From positions 2,356,001 through 2,420,000 of the forward strand of contig NZ_CP009287.1 of NCBI RefSeq assembly GCF_000758705.1: 64,000 bases of DNA, written 5' to 3'. The translations under genes and the position numbers were made by a program. Of the stretch, positions 26,450-36,503 are shown one piece after another. Origin of the DNA: Paenibacillus graminis. Lineage in GTDB: Bacteria > Bacillota > Bacilli > Paenibacillales > Paenibacillaceae. Under the pieces are notes generated by a model. That model saw only the letters and a list, made by a program, of their open reading frames with translations. It had not been told where the DNA came from and ran no database searches. The first letter of the stretch is position 1; each line of letters opens with the position of its first letter.

Positions 26450-26690
26450 TAAAGTCCTCTCCCGTCAGGTTTGTCTAAGATGAGCGTAAATTATGGATCA
26501 ATCCATAATTACCCATTATAAATATCAGAAGATATATAACCCAATCCGACGCTTTTAAAACAAAATTGGGATAATTTATATTTAAGCTGCTGAAACAAAG
26601 GGAATTTAAATACCCCTGCCGGGTAGCAGGGGGGAATGAGGGTGGAATCGGGTTCAGTTTATATTAGTCCGGCGGGCAATGGAGAGTAGA

Positions 26691-28085
26691 CTACAAAAAC
26701 CGCCGCTGCACCTTCTTCCCGTCATACGAGAAGAGCGCTTTTTTATCCTCCACGACCGTCTGTAAATGTACGCTCCGGCCCCAGAGAGCGTAGATATGCG
26801 GGAGTGTGCGCTCCAGATATTTCAGATCCAGCTCGATGCTCTCGTAGCGGTGGACGATCAGCAGCTCGCCGTTGCGCTCGTAGTCCGCATCCTCAATGAC
26901 CAGGTACGGCGAGCCGCCGTTGACCCGGGCCAGCACCAGCTGGTCACGCACATTTTCCCAGGCCTTGTCGGTAATTTTCCACTCCGGGCCTTTCTTCTCG
27001 AAGACGTAGAGATCCAGGTCATTGACCAGTTGCTTCGACAGATAGCTGCGGATAAAAGAGATGTCCGAGTCCAGCTCTCGTACCTCGAACATTTTGTCAC
27101 GGTCCCAGCGGCGCTCGATGTCCTCGAAGATCTTCAACCCCAGGTAGTAAGGGTTGAGGCTCTGCCGGGAGGGCTGAACAACCGAGGAATTGAGCTTGGC
27201 GTATTCCACCGTCTCCTCAGGCGTCAGGTCCAGCTCGCGCATAATCCGCTGATGCCAATACGAAGCCCAGCCCTCGTTCATGATCTTCGTCTCCATCTGC
27301 GGCCAGAAATAGAGCATTTCGTCACGCAGCATGGTCATGATGTCGCGCTGCCAATCTTCCAGCGCCGTTGAATATTGCTGGATGAACCAGACCATATCCT
27401 TCTCCGGCTCAGGCGGGAACTTGCGCTTCCCGGCTGTTTCCGGTTCGGGGCCGGCCGTTTTGCCGTTCTCCAGATCCCACAGCTCATCGTAGGGATTCGC
27501 CGGTCCGGCGCCTCCGGGAGGAGCCTCCTTGCGCTCCTTCATCTTGGCTTCGAGCAGGTGGGTCTTGCCCAGCTTGCGGGGCTGGATCAGACTGGGGTCG
27601 ATATGCTCCTGAACCGCCAGCACGGAATCGATGAAGCTCTCCACGGTATCTATACCATACGTCACTGAATAATCAGCGATCCGGTCCGCGGTGGCCGACA
27701 TGCTCTCGACCATGTCGCGGTTGGACATGGAGAAGCGCATGTTGTTTTTGAAGAAATCGCAGTGGGCGAGGACATGCGCGACAATCAGCTTGTTCTGGAC
27801 CAGGGAGTTGCCGTCCAGCAGGAAGGCGTAGCAGGGATTGGAGTTAATGACAAGCTCATAGATTTTACTGAGTCCAAAATCATACTGCGACTTCATCTTG
27901 TGGAACGTCTTGCCGAAGCTCCAGTGCCCGAACCGGGTAGGCATCCCGTAGGCACCGAATGTATAAATGATGTCGGCGGGGCATATCTCATAACGCATCG
28001 GGTAAAAATCCAGCCCAAACCCGGAAGCAATCTCCGTAATTTCGGCAATCGCCCGTTCCAGTGCTTGAATCTCATCTCCGGGCAT
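26691..28085 (-). CDS. spoVR: SpoVR family protein
   Basis: A 464-residue cytoplasmic protein matching the SpoVR/YcgB family: [20 protein letters not shown] near residue 30, [45 protein letters not shown], and [13 protein letters not shown]. In B. subtilis SpoVR is needed for normal spore cortex; elsewhere it is co-expressed with PrkA and YhbH. The start ATG has GGAGAG 8 nt upstream. It is not next to prkA here (4.7 kb apart, opposite strand), and no yhbH is in the window. Confidence 0.92.
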   Translation of the reverse strand: MPGDEIQALERAIAEITEIASGFGLDFYPMRYEICPADIIYTFGAYGMPTRFGHWSFGKTFHKMKSQYDFGLSKIYELVINSNPCYAFLLDGNSLVQNKLIVAHVLAHCDFFKNNMRFSMSNRDMVESMSATADRIADYSVTYGIDTVESFIDSVLAVQEHIDPSLIQPRKLGKTHLLEAKMKERKEAPPGGAGPANPYDELWDLENGKTAGPEPETAGKRKFPPEPEKDMVWFIQQYSTALEDWQRDIMTMLRDEMLYFWPQMETKIMNEGWASYWHQRIMRELDLTPEETVEYAKLNSSVVQPSRQSLNPYYLGLKIFEDIERRWDRDKMFEVRELDSDISFIRSYLSKQLVNDLDLYVFEKKGPEWKITDKAWENVRDQLVLARVNGGSPYLVIEDADYERNGELLIVHRYESIELDLKYLERTLPHIYALWGRSVHLQTVVEDKKALFSYDGKKVQRRFL

Positions 28086-28174
28086 GAATCCATCTCTCCC
28101 TCCAGCTTGGGCTTATGCTGCAACTGATTCTGACAAGGCCGCCAAGGTGCTGCGGCACTTCCGGAACTGTTCTT

Positions 28175-28366
28175 CTAATGTATATGGAAGGAGGGAGGGG
28201 AGTATGATGGGGGGCTGAATATGGATAAAGAGGCTTCGTGTAAATTGGTGGGTAGCAATTCGATCCGCCTGAAGACATTCATCGGGTCCACTTTAAATTC
28301 CTTCATTCGGGCAAGAGCTACCCGCGCATACGTGGTCCAGAGAACCTTGTATCGGTCAGTTTTCAT
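28175..28366 (-). pseudogene. Truncated RelE/ParE-like toxin
   Basis: A 63-residue frame beginning MKTDRYKVLWTTYARVALAR. The strand-helix opening YKVLWT...ARVALARMKEF resembles RelE/ParE toxins of about 90-100 residues, but after residue 47 the sequence turns into a Ser/Pro-rich, non-family tail, so the catalytic C-terminal half is absent. Its start overlaps the end of the upstream small gene by 11 bp, the usual antitoxin-toxin arrangement. Assignment is tentative. Confidence 0.45.
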
Positions 28367-28667
28367 TCAGGGCCTCTCCCAGTAATTGTGCAAACTCTTC
28401 TTCGCTGTCACTGTATGTGGAAATTCCATCCTTGCGATCTTTTTGAGCTTGCTGAAGCTGGGAGAGAACGGCCTTATCTTTAAAAATTACTGACGTCATT
28501 CTTTTCTTCTGTTCGTCCGTAAATACAGGCTTTTCATCTTTCCTTTGTAGCGTAACGTTGAATCCGAAGTTTTCTTCGATTAACTGGACCAGGTCTTTAA
28601 GTTCAACAAAAGACTTGCCTTGAAAGCTTTGCTCCAGTTGTTCTTTTGAAATGGACATTCTGCTCAC
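28356..28667 (-). CDS. Small protein, possible antitoxin
   Basis: A 103-residue acidic/helical protein (pattern SKEQLEQSFQGKSFVELKDL, then LIEENFGFNV). I recognise no family. Size, charge and an 11-bp overlap with the downstream toxin-like fragment suggest an antitoxin of a decayed pair. Start is ambiguous: GTG 28667 or ATG 28658; GGCGGTGAG is 4 nt before the ATG. Confidence 0.55.
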   Translation of the reverse strand: MSRMSISKEQLEQSFQGKSFVELKDLVQLIEENFGFNVTLQRKDEKPVFTDEQKKRMTSVIFKDKAVLSQLQQAQKDRKDGISTYSDSEEEFAQLLGEALNEN

Positions 28668-28732
28668 CGCCTTTTTGATATTATAACATTTTATAAAATC
28701 TAATTCTTTAAGAAGTTGGAAAATTTATAGGT

Positions 28733-29746
28733 CTAGTACACAAACCTCCGCTGCGCCCAGTAGCTGAACAGGAAGATTGAAACTTCAGTCAGCAGCTTGG
28801 CGGCGGCGAGCGGGATGATCAGCTTTTCATTGTAGAAATAGAGCAGCCCGTAATTGAACAGCAGCACGAGGAGCACCAGTGCAAAGTATTTGGGCAGCGA
28901 CTTGTGCAGCCTGGAGGGTTTGCCGCCGGTGAACACGTATCTGCGGTTCATGGAATAGTTGAAGATGGAGCTGCATAATCTTGCGGCGGCAACCGACAGG
29001 AACAGGTTATGGCTGAGACGCTGGAACAGGAACAACAGTGTGAAGTCGAGCAGGGCCGATACCAGCGATGAAGTGCTGAACATTAGAATCGGCAGATAGA
29101 TCCGGAAGGAATCCGCCAAAGGCCGGAAATGGGATGATTTATTGTTATCCAGATAGACGGTATCGATGAACTCTTCGGTAATCGTATAGCCCTCCTGGCG
29201 GGCGGTGAGCAGCATATTCATTTCATATTCGAACCGTTCGCCGGGAATCCGGCACAGCCAGTCCAGCAGCTGGGGGGAGAAGCCGCGCAGACCGGTCTGG
29301 GTATCATAAATTTTGGTGCCTGTCGTCAGGGAAAAGACAACACGTGTCACAGCGTTGCCGAAGCGGCTGCGCAGGGGAATGGTCCCGCTGAAGCGGCGGC
29401 TGCCCAGGACGATTCCGGGAGTGGTCTGGTTCAGGAGCACCTCGGCAATCCGCTTAATGTCATGGGGCAGATGCTGGCCGTCACTATCCGCACAGACCAC
29501 ATAGCCTGGCAGCCCGGCCTCGTGGATGTACCGGAACCCTGTTTTGAGGGCGAGCCCTTTTCCGAAATTGAGCGGATGGGTCAGAACCGTGCAGCCGAAT
29601 GCTTCTGCAATGTTGAAGATCCCCCGGTAAGCCGGGCCGCTGCCGTCATCTACAAGGACAATCGGCCCAAGCTGGTAATCGCAGAGCTGTTCAATTAAAT
29701 CCAGCAGCCGTTCATCTGGCTCATAAGCCGGGATCAATATAGTCAT
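28733..29746 (-). CDS. GT2 glycosyltransferase fused to a GtrA-like membrane domain
   Basis: A 337-residue fusion. Residues 1-210 are a DPM1/GT2-type glycosyltransferase (VLVDDGSG, then ADSDGQH for sugar-nucleotide/metal binding, GSRRFSG, YDTQTGLRGF, ERFEYEMNMLL). Residues 220-337 have four hydrophobic helices typical of GtrA (LDFTLLFLF, NYSMNRRYVF and a C-terminal FSYWAQRRFVY). Likely transfers a sugar to undecaprenyl phosphate and helps flip or present it for wall-polymer modification. Its start overlaps the phosphodiester glycosidase gene by 4 bp, so the two are coupled. Confidence 0.88.
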   Translation of the reverse strand: MTILIPAYEPDERLLDLIEQLCDYQLGPIVLVDDGSGPAYRGIFNIAEAFGCTVLTHPLNFGKGLALKTGFRYIHEAGLPGYVVCADSDGQHLPHDIKRIAEVLLNQTTPGIVLGSRRFSGTIPLRSRFGNAVTRVVFSLTTGTKIYDTQTGLRGFSPQLLDWLCRIPGERFEYEMNMLLTARQEGYTITEEFIDTVYLDNNKSSHFRPLADSFRIYLPILMFSTSSLVSALLDFTLLFLFQRLSHNLFLSVAAARLCSSIFNYSMNRRYVFTGGKPSRLHKSLPKYFALVLLVLLFNYGLLYFYNEKLIIPLAAAKLLTEVSIFLFSYWAQRRFVY

Positions 29747-30720
29747 GATGTTGCCCCCTCCTTGATATACAGAATGTCGCTGACGCCGCGTTCCTGGTTC
29801 TTGCCCTGCGGATTATTCACGACCCGTCCCATGAAATACATGGTGGATGAACCGCCGCCGTCCAGATTGTAGGCTTCGGTGGCTCCGAGATCAGACATGA
29901 CATTCGCCAGCTCGGTTAGGGTCATCCCCCGGCTATACCCTTCACTGCGCCCGTCCACTACGACGAATACATAATGGTTTGGTGCAATCATGCCAACTGC
30001 GGTCCGGGGATTTGCATTCTGGATGGAGCGGTTGCCTAAGTTGGTATCGATTTTAACATTGCTGAAATCACTGGCGATCTTGCCGTCCTGGATCAGAATC
30101 GGCCCGAAGGACAGCGTGTTGGCGGCTCCTTGCGCCAGGAGGTCGGACGAAGAAACTTCCTCCTCGTTGTAGGTCTGCATTGTCCCGTCCCCGAACAGCG
30201 CCATCGCATCCCGCACCGGGTCATCGCGGTAGACGGTGCCATTCCGGATAATCACCCCGTCGTTGCGGAAGCCATAATAATCGCCGTTGATGGCAAAGAT
30301 CGCATTGTTGCTGGAGGCGATCTCCGAGGTATCCTCCGTGATATTGGTGCCAAAGCTGTTGTCGGCAAAAGCAGACCGCAGGCTGCTGGCATCCTTAAGG
30401 ACCACATCTGCGACAAAATAGGTGATCTGGTCTGTGCCGGACCCGGTCTGCACCTGGTCGATCCGGATCTGGATATCGTCGCTGGAATAATTCCAGTCGT
30501 CTGAAGCCGCGTTAACCTCGGCTAAGGCTGCGGCTGTGGTTGCTGCCGTACTGGAGCTTGCTGCGGCTGTATCATCCGCTGCGGCGACTTCGACATGTTC
30601 GATCAGGTAACGGTCTGCGAGACTATATATCACTGTACCGAGACCCAGGAGGACCACAATCATCACGATCAGCAGGTTGCGTTTGAAGCTCCAGGCTTGT
30701 CTTGTCCGCATGTTTTTCAT
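29743..30720 (-). CDS. Membrane-anchored phosphodiester glycosidase (NAGPA family), second copy
   Basis: A 325-residue protein: N-terminal membrane helix (residues 15-31, LLIVMIVVLLGLGTVIY), an Ala/Thr/Ser-rich linker, then the NAGPA domain (about 75-325) with FAINGDYYGFRN, NPRTAVGM, YVFVVVDGRSEGYSRGMTL and NLDGGGSSTMYFMG. The fold probably works outside the membrane on phosphodiester-linked cell-wall sugars. AGGTGATC lies 5-6 nt before ATG. It heads a two-gene operon with the GT2-GtrA gene, which suggests a joint role in adding and removing wall-polymer sugars. Paralogue of 12670-13737. Confidence 0.87.
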   Translation of the reverse strand: MKNMRTRQAWSFKRNLLIVMIVVLLGLGTVIYSLADRYLIEHVEVAAADDTAAASSSTAATTAAALAEVNAASDDWNYSSDDIQIRIDQVQTGSGTDQITYFVADVVLKDASSLRSAFADNSFGTNITEDTSEIASSNNAIFAINGDYYGFRNDGVIIRNGTVYRDDPVRDAMALFGDGTMQTYNEEEVSSSDLLAQGAANTLSFGPILIQDGKIASDFSNVKIDTNLGNRSIQNANPRTAVGMIAPNHYVFVVVDGRSEGYSRGMTLTELANVMSDLGATEAYNLDGGGSSTMYFMGRVVNNPQGKNQERGVSDILYIKEGATS

Positions 30721-30862
30721 TAAAGGATCACCTCATCAAGTAAGTTGTTAAAATGATCATACCTGGGCTACCTTTAGTGAAACTGAAATAGAAATGGACC
30801 GGATGATTTGGATTGATGGTATACTTTAACCAGCGTATTTTGAATTACAGGGAGGTTCTGAC

Positions 30863-31591
30863 ATGCCACAGCGCGTGCTGTTAATAGAGGATGACGAGGC
30901 AATCAGTGAAATGGTGCGCTCGTATTTGGTCAAAGAGGGGTATGAGGTGGAGACGGCATTCGACGGGGATGCGGCGGAGAAGCTTTTTCACCGGGGCGGG
31001 GCTTATGATCTGGTTCTGCTGGATCTGATGCTTCCCAAACGGAGCGGCAGCGATGTACTTCAGACGATTCGCCGGGACAGCCTGGTGCCTGTGCTGATTA
31101 TGTCCGCAAAGGACAGTGATGTGGACAAGGCGCTGGGCCTCGGCTTCGGCGCGGATGATTATATTACGAAGCCGTTCTCGATGATTGAGCTGGCAGCGCG
31201 GGTGAAGGCGGCAATCCGCAGGGCCGGGTATGCTGCTGTGGGAGTTCCCAGTCAGGAAGCGGCTCCGGTGCAGGAGAAGGCTAATATAATTTCACTGCGC
31301 GGACTTACCGTGGATCTCGATAATTTCTCGGTGCTGAAGAACGGCGAGGAGGTCAAGCTGACCGCCAAGGAGTTCCAGATTCTAGGGTTGTTCGTAAGCA
31401 GTCCCGGACGGGTATATACCAAATCGCAGATTTACAACAGTGTCTGGGACGATGATTATTACGGGGATGAGAATGTCATTAATGTACATATGCGCAGATT
31501 GCGTGAAAAAATTGAAGATGACCCGTCGAAGCCGGAGTACATCAAAACGCTGTGGGGCATTGGCTACAAGCTGGGGGATGTGCTGGAATGA
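30863..31591 (+). CDS. OmpR-family response regulator
   Basis: A 242-residue DNA-binding regulator. The receiver has the acidic pair at D10-D11, phospho-Asp D54 (LVLLDLMLP) and conserved Lys in DYITKPFS; residues 145-240 are an OmpR-type winged helix (LTAKEFQILGLFVSSPGRVY, then NVHMRRLREKIE). An extended -10 (TGGTATACT, 30818-30825) lies before it, and GGGAGG is 7-8 nt before ATG. Its stop overlaps the kinase start (ATGA), and it probably controls the downstream ABC genes. Confidence 0.93.
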   Translation: MPQRVLLIEDDEAISEMVRSYLVKEGYEVETAFDGDAAEKLFHRGGAYDLVLLDLMLPKRSGSDVLQTIRRDSLVPVLIMSAKDSDVDKALGLGFGADDYITKPFSMIELAARVKAAIRRAGYAAVGVPSQEAAPVQEKANIISLRGLTVDLDNFSVLKNGEEVKLTAKEFQILGLFVSSPGRVYTKSQIYNSVWDDDYYGDENVINVHMRRLREKIEDDPSKPEYIKTLWGIGYKLGDVLE

Positions 31592-32523
31592 TTGCTTTTT
31601 GGAGTGTGGCGGTACTGTTGCTTCTGCTTGTGGTCCTATGGCAGTACCTGCGTTTGCGGGAGCATTCCCGCCAGCTCGACTATATCCATACCAAGCTTAC
31701 GGATATTCTGGGCCGGGGGTCGCACGAAAGGCTGCTTTTGTTCAACAATGATCCTCATCTGCAAATTCTGCTTACCGATCTGAACCGGCTGCTGGACGTC
31801 AATCACAGGGGAGCGGTGGAGCTTGCCAAGCTGGAGAAATCCATGCGCAGCATGCTGGCGAACATCTCTCATGATCTGAAAACCCCGCTGACGGTGGTGC
31901 TCGGTTATATTGAAACGGTTCTTCAGGATCAGGCGATGGCCAAGGAGGAGCAGGAGAGGATTCTGCATACGATCCATGCCAAGGCAGGAGAAGTGATCCG
32001 GCTGATGAACAGTTTTTTTGATCTGGCCAAGCTGGAGAGCGGGGACAAGGAGATTCCCCTGTCACGGGTGGAGCTGGGGGAGGTCTGCCGGAGAAACATC
32101 CTCTCCTTCTACGAAATTCTCAATGCCAAGGGCAGTGAAGTGGACATTGAGCTCCCGGATGAGGCGCTGTATATCATGGGCAACGAAGAGGCGCTGGACA
32201 GGGTGCTGTCGAATCTGATCTCCAATGCAATCAAGTATGGGGATGCCGGCGGGGTGCTTGGACTCAGGCTGTACAGCGACGGGGATCAGGTGTGCATAGA
32301 GGTGTGGGACCGGGGCAAGGGCATCACCGAAAGCGACCAGGACAAGGTTTTTGAGCGGCTCTATACGCTGGAGGATTCACGCAACCGCGATTACCAGGGG
32401 AGCGGACTGGGGCTGACCATCACCAAACGGCTGACAGAACAGATGAACGGCAGCATTACCTTGCGCAGCAAACCTCATGTCAAAACAGCATTTACGCTTT
32501 CTTTTCGCAGGCAGACTTTCTGA
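31588..32523 (+). CDS. Sensor histidine kinase with a single membrane helix
   Basis: A 311-residue kinase starting at the ATG that overlaps the regulator's stop. It has one transmembrane helix (IAFWSVAVLLLLLVVLWQYL), no extracellular sensor, a short linker, HisKA with NISHDLKTPLTVVLGY, and HATPase_c with NLISNAIKYG, WDRGKGI and GSGLGLTI. Minimal sensors of this type often detect signals through a partner ABC transporter; the BcrA-like ABC genes directly downstream fit. This link is inference. Confidence 0.9.
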   Translation: MIAFWSVAVLLLLLVVLWQYLRLREHSRQLDYIHTKLTDILGRGSHERLLLFNNDPHLQILLTDLNRLLDVNHRGAVELAKLEKSMRSMLANISHDLKTPLTVVLGYIETVLQDQAMAKEEQERILHTIHAKAGEVIRLMNSFFDLAKLESGDKEIPLSRVELGEVCRRNILSFYEILNAKGSEVDIELPDEALYIMGNEEALDRVLSNLISNAIKYGDAGGVLGLRLYSDGDQVCIEVWDRGKGITESDQDKVFERLYTLEDSRNRDYQGSGLGLTITKRLTEQMNGSITLRSKPHVKTAFTLSFRRQTF

Positions 32524-32663
32524 CGCTCCTATTGGTCGCGGCTTCCCGGGGCTTATGTCTGCAGCTTAAGAATTTTGTAAGGTTCAGGTAATAAAAAAGA
32601 AAATTCCGCTGTGTACAATAAGAACCAGGAAGATAAACGAAGAAGCCAAAGGGGATAACGGAA

Positions 32664-33581
32664 ATGACCACCATATTGCGGACTTGGGATTTAACCAAGG
32701 AGTATCAAGGTAAAGAGGCTGTTCGCGGCGTGAACATGAGCATCAAGCAAGGTGAAATTTACGGTTTCCTGGGACCGAATGGAGCGGGCAAAACCACGGT
32801 GATGAAAATGATCACCAATCTGGTGAAGCCGACAGCGGGGAATATTGAATTTTTTGGAGAGAGCATGACGGACCATTCCTATGAAATGCTGAAGCGTATG
32901 GGCTGCATTATTGAATATCCGGTGTTCTACGACAAACTGACGGCGAGAGAAAACCTCCAGCTGCACGGGGAGTATATGGGGTACTACGATGCGAAGGCCA
33001 TGGAAGAAGCGCTGGAGCTGGTCAAGCTGAGGGGTGTGGACAAAAAGCCGGTCAAGCAGTTCTCCCTGGGGATGAAGCAGCGGCTGGGCATTGCCCGGGC
33101 GGTAATGACCAAACCGGAGCTGCTCATTCTGGATGAGCCGATCAACGGATTGGACCCCATGGGTATCAAGGAACTGCGTGAAGTATTCCGCATGCTGAGC
33201 CGGGAATATGGAATAACGCTGCTGATCTCCAGCCACCTTCTGGGGGAGATTGAACAGGTCGCCGACACCATCGGCGTGATCCGTGACGGAATTTTGCTGG
33301 AGGAAGTAGCGATGGATAGGATCCGCAGCCAGAACACGCAATACATTGAACTGATTACCGGAGAGAGCAGCAAAGCGGTGTATGTGCTGGAGCACAAGCT
33401 GGGCCTCACCAACTTCAAGGTGCTGGACCCCCGCACGATCCGCATTTACGATGCCGTACAGCAGCTTGAACTGAATAAAGCACTGATAGAAGCGGGCGTA
33501 GAGCTGGACAGCCTGAGTAAAAAGAATCTTTCGCTGGAAGATCATTTTGTGGAACTGATGGGGGGTGAAGGCATTGCTTAA
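32664..33581 (+). CDS. BcrA-type ABC transporter ATP-binding protein
   Basis: A 305-residue ATPase of the bacitracin/lantibiotic-export type: Walker A GPNGAGKT (about residues 39-46), signature QFSLGMKQRLGI, Walker B LLILDEPINGLDP and H-loop SSHLLGE, plus the roughly 80-residue C-terminal extension (residues 225-305) usual in BcrA. Partners the permease that overlaps its end. Lies 141 bp after the two-component genes. Probable role: resistance to or immunity against a cell-wall-active peptide, or envelope stress relief; the substrate is unknown. Confidence 0.9.
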   Translation: MTTILRTWDLTKEYQGKEAVRGVNMSIKQGEIYGFLGPNGAGKTTVMKMITNLVKPTAGNIEFFGESMTDHSYEMLKRMGCIIEYPVFYDKLTARENLQLHGEYMGYYDAKAMEEALELVKLRGVDKKPVKQFSLGMKQRLGIARAVMTKPELLILDEPINGLDPMGIKELREVFRMLSREYGITLLISSHLLGEIEQVADTIGVIRDGILLEEVAMDRIRSQNTQYIELITGESSKAVYVLEHKLGLTNFKVLDPRTIRIYDAVQQLELNKALIEAGVELDSLSKKNLSLEDHFVELMGGEGIA

Positions 33582-34272
33582 GCTGATACAACTGGAAATC
33601 CGTAAAAATAAGCTGTTTGGCATGCTCAAAGGTGTGGCCATTGCCGTCTTATTGATTCTTGGCTTTATGCTTCTGCTTACTTACGTTGACGCTGAGGACG
33701 GCAGCGGCAGAGGGGAATTCAAGACTTATGCAGAGATGTTAGAAGGCTTGTATATTTTGGTCAAAGTGACCTTTGTGGTGTTTGCTTCGGTTGTGCTGAG
33801 CAAGCTGGTGATCGACGAGTATAAGAACAATACCATTACATTGCTCTTTATGTACCCGATCTCCCGTAAAAAACTCCTGGCTGCCAAAATTATCATCGTC
33901 TTCCTCTTTACACTGCTCAGCGTTTTTATATCAGATATTCTGATTGGCGCCCTTCTGATTGGAATTAACTCTTTCACTCATGTGATTCCGGGACAGCTGG
34001 AGCTCACTGCGATTTCTCGAGAGGTGGTCCGCATAGGGGCAGATGCGATCTATGCGGCAGGAATTGGACTCATTCCTTTATACATCGGAATGCGTAAAAA
34101 ATCCGTACCCGCTACCATAGTTACTGCGGTGCTGTTTGTCGGCGTGAGTTCCTCCGATTTTGGCGGCTTCCGGATGAGCAATCTGGTAGGGATCTCCATC
34201 TTCTTCAGCCTGCTTGGCGTAGCCATCGCTTACCTGTCGATCCGGAATATCGAACAAAAGGATATTGCCTGA
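33574..34272 (+). CDS. ABC-2 permease partner of BcrA-type ATPase
   Basis: A membrane protein of about 232 residues with six hydrophobic segments (VAIAVLLILGFMLLLTYV, VTFVVFASVVLSKLVI, IIIVFLFTLLSVFISDILIG, ADAIYAAGIGLIPLYIGM, TIVTAVLFVGVS, ISIFFSLLGVAIAYLSI). Start: the TTG at 33574 follows GGGGGGTGA by about 6 nt; the GTG at 33565 lies inside that ribosome site. It overlaps the ATPase gene by 8 bp, indicating coupled translation. A terminator follows. Confidence 0.85.
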   Translation: MLKLIQLEIRKNKLFGMLKGVAIAVLLILGFMLLLTYVDAEDGSGRGEFKTYAEMLEGLYILVKVTFVVFASVVLSKLVIDEYKNNTITLLFMYPISRKKLLAAKIIIVFLFTLLSVFISDILIGALLIGINSFTHVIPGQLELTAISREVVRIGADAIYAAGIGLIPLYIGMRKKSVPATIVTAVLFVGVSSSDFGGFRMSNLVGISIFFSLLGVAIAYLSIRNIEQKDIA

Positions 34273-34380
34273 ATGTAAATCAAGCTATCTATAGGAGCGT
34301 TCTCGTTACCAGGGTTCCTCTGTAGTGAGGTTAAGGATGTGTTCTAGGTCCTTGCTGATCTTCCGGGGGGCCTTTTTCCC

Positions 34381-34432
34381 AAAAAACCGCTTGGTGTCAA
34401 TGTTTTACATGGCGACCAACTGCGGTTTTTTT
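34381..34432 (+). terminator. Intrinsic terminator after the ABC genes
   Basis: A branched-looking stem: ACCGC and TTGGT pair with ACCAA and GCGGT around a central loop, then TTTTTTT. The preceding A run makes it usable in both directions. Confidence 0.75.
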
Positions 34433-34554
34433 GCTATAATAGTATAAAATTCAGCAAATTCCGAGCGGGGTACAGATTGAAATTACATATAAAGTTTATC
34501 CGCAGCTTCTGAGTAGAAGAGGATACAGGATTAAAGCAGCAGAGGAGGTGGGCT

Positions 34555-36213
34555 ATGCCTATAAAATGGTCTTCCATTCTGGACCGGGTGCTTTCGGAGG
34601 AAGGCGCCTATAAAGCGTTATATGATCATCATCCCGACCTGATAATTGTGCTGGACAGGCAGGGGTACTATGTGGAGAGCAACCGTGCTTTTGAAGCAGC
34701 CGCTGGAGCAGATTCGCTGCTCCATAAGCCGTTGCCGGGTTCCCGGCCACAGCCCCCAGGGGAGGAATATTTTGCCGCAGCGCTTGGAGGTATCGGCTCC
34801 GGGGTTGAGCTGCAGGTGGAAGAGGGGAGCGGAAGCCGCCCTGCGGCCATTACGTATGTGCCAATAAAAGCTGAAGAAGGGATCGCAGGCGTATTTGCTA
34901 TTGTTCATTATGACCAGAGCCGCGGTCTTCCGCTTGAGGTTGAAGAGTGGCTCGGCAGTCTCATCACCCGGGAGGAACCTCCCATGGAATGGACGGATGA
35001 CCGGACACCGGGGCATGAAGAGATACTTGCCGCAATGGGGGCAGCAGCGGAACAACAGCAGGCAGAGCTGGTGCTGGAGATGTCTGAGGACAAGCATCTT
35101 GGCCTGATACTGAACTCTGTTGCGGCGGGGATTTTTGGACTGGATACACAGGGAAGAACATTTTTTATCAATCGTGAAGGGGCAGATATGCTGGGATATA
35201 CTCCCGCTGAATTGATTGGCCGGACTTTTGCCGGACAGGTTCATCATATCCATGGAGACGGGTCAAGGTACCAGATTGAATGTCCGATCTCGCAGACCCT
35301 CCAGGACGGCCGTACACGCAGCAAAGGGGACGAAATCTTCTGGCGGAAAGACGGCACCAGCTTTTTTGCCAGCTACCGGATTGCCCCGCTTATGCATAAA
35401 GGCAGGATATGCGGGGTGGTGGGTTCCTTCAGCGATATTACGAATGAACGGGAGATTCTCCGGGCCAAAGAAACGGCAGAGCAGGCCGCTCAGGCTAAAG
35501 CGGATTTTCTTGCCATGATGAGCCATGAGATCCGCACTCCAATGAACGGGATGATCGGGATGGCTGACCTCCTGCTGGAAACGGAGCTTGAGGAAGAACA
35601 GCGCACCTATGCTGAGATTCTGCGTAACAGCAGCTACAGCCTGCTCAAAATCCTGAATGACATCCTCGATTTCAGCAAGATGGAAGCCGGTAAAATGCCG
35701 CTGGTGTCAGAGAAATTTGATCTGCGTGAGATGATGGAGAGCATTATAGATTTATTTACCCCCAAAGCGGAAGAGAAAAAGCTGGCGCTGCGGTGGTGGG
35801 CGGATACCAGTGTGCCGTCCATGGTCACTACCGACCCCAGCCGCTTGCGCCAGATTATTGTGAATCTCGTCGGCAATGCCCTGAAATTCACCGAACGGGG
35901 CAGCGTTACCCTGTCCGTGAAGAATATTCAGCTGCCGGCTTCGCCGGAGTATCTGCTGGAATTTTCAGTGCGGGATACGGGGGTGGGGATTGCCGACAGT
36001 AAGCTGAATCTGCTGTTTCAATCCTTTTCCCAGCTTCATCCCTTCATCAACCGCAAATACGGCGGCACGGGACTAGGACTGGCCATCTGCAAGCAGCTGG
36101 TGGAGCTGATGGGCGGAACGATTTTTGTAGAGAGCGAAGAGGACCGGGGCTCCACCTTCCGCTTCATGCTTCCTTTCGTTAAGGAGGAGATGGAGGCGGA
36201 TATCACTCCTTAA
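34555..36213 (+). CDS. PAS-domain hybrid-type sensor histidine kinase (no receiver)
   Basis: A 552-residue soluble kinase with no membrane helix. Residues 15-120 form a first PAS domain ([19 protein letters not shown]), 180-300 a second PAS/PAC ([20 protein letters not shown]), then HisKA with [20 protein letters not shown] and HATPase_c with [17 protein letters not shown] and [13 protein letters not shown]. The HisKA/HATPase type matches kinases that usually carry C-terminal receivers, but none is present. It should sense a cytoplasmic cue such as redox or a small ligand. Ribosome site AGAGGAGGTGG 5 nt before ATG. No regulator adjoins. Confidence 0.9.
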   Translation: MPIKWSSILDRVLSEEGAYKALYDHHPDLIIVLDRQGYYVESNRAFEAAAGADSLLHKPLPGSRPQPPGEEYFAAALGGIGSGVELQVEEGSGSRPAAITYVPIKAEEGIAGVFAIVHYDQSRGLPLEVEEWLGSLITREEPPMEWTDDRTPGHEEILAAMGAAAEQQQAELVLEMSEDKHLGLILNSVAAGIFGLDTQGRTFFINREGADMLGYTPAELIGRTFAGQVHHIHGDGSRYQIECPISQTLQDGRTRSKGDEIFWRKDGTSFFASYRIAPLMHKGRICGVVGSFSDITNEREILRAKETAEQAAQAKADFLAMMSHEIRTPMNGMIGMADLLLETELEEEQRTYAEILRNSSYSLLKILNDILDFSKMEAGKMPLVSEKFDLREMMESIIDLFTPKAEEKKLALRWWADTSVPSMVTTDPSRLRQIIVNLVGNALKFTERGSVTLSVKNIQLPASPEYLLEFSVRDTGVGIADSKLNLLFQSFSQLHPFINRKYGGTGLGLAICKQLVELMGGTIFVESEEDRGSTFRFMLPFVKEEMEADITP

Positions 36214-36503
36214 GGCTGCCCTGGTGTGGCCGGAAGCCGGACAGCCGGAGGCTGGAGGTCTTCGGGCGGCCTTTGATGTAGGGGCTGAGCTGCTGCAGAT
36301 TGGAGTTAAGCTGCAGGCAGCCAGGCCAGTAAGCTGGGATCGAAGGGGGCACCAAAGAAGCAGGGAACTAGAGGTGTAAGAAAGCAGGGAACTAGGACAC
36401 CATGGAACGAGGGGACTGCATCGAAGAGGGTGACAAGGCATTCACAGCCGCAAGCCCGCTAGCGGAAGCAAGCCCTCTAGCGGCAGCAAGCCCTATTATC
36501 CCA

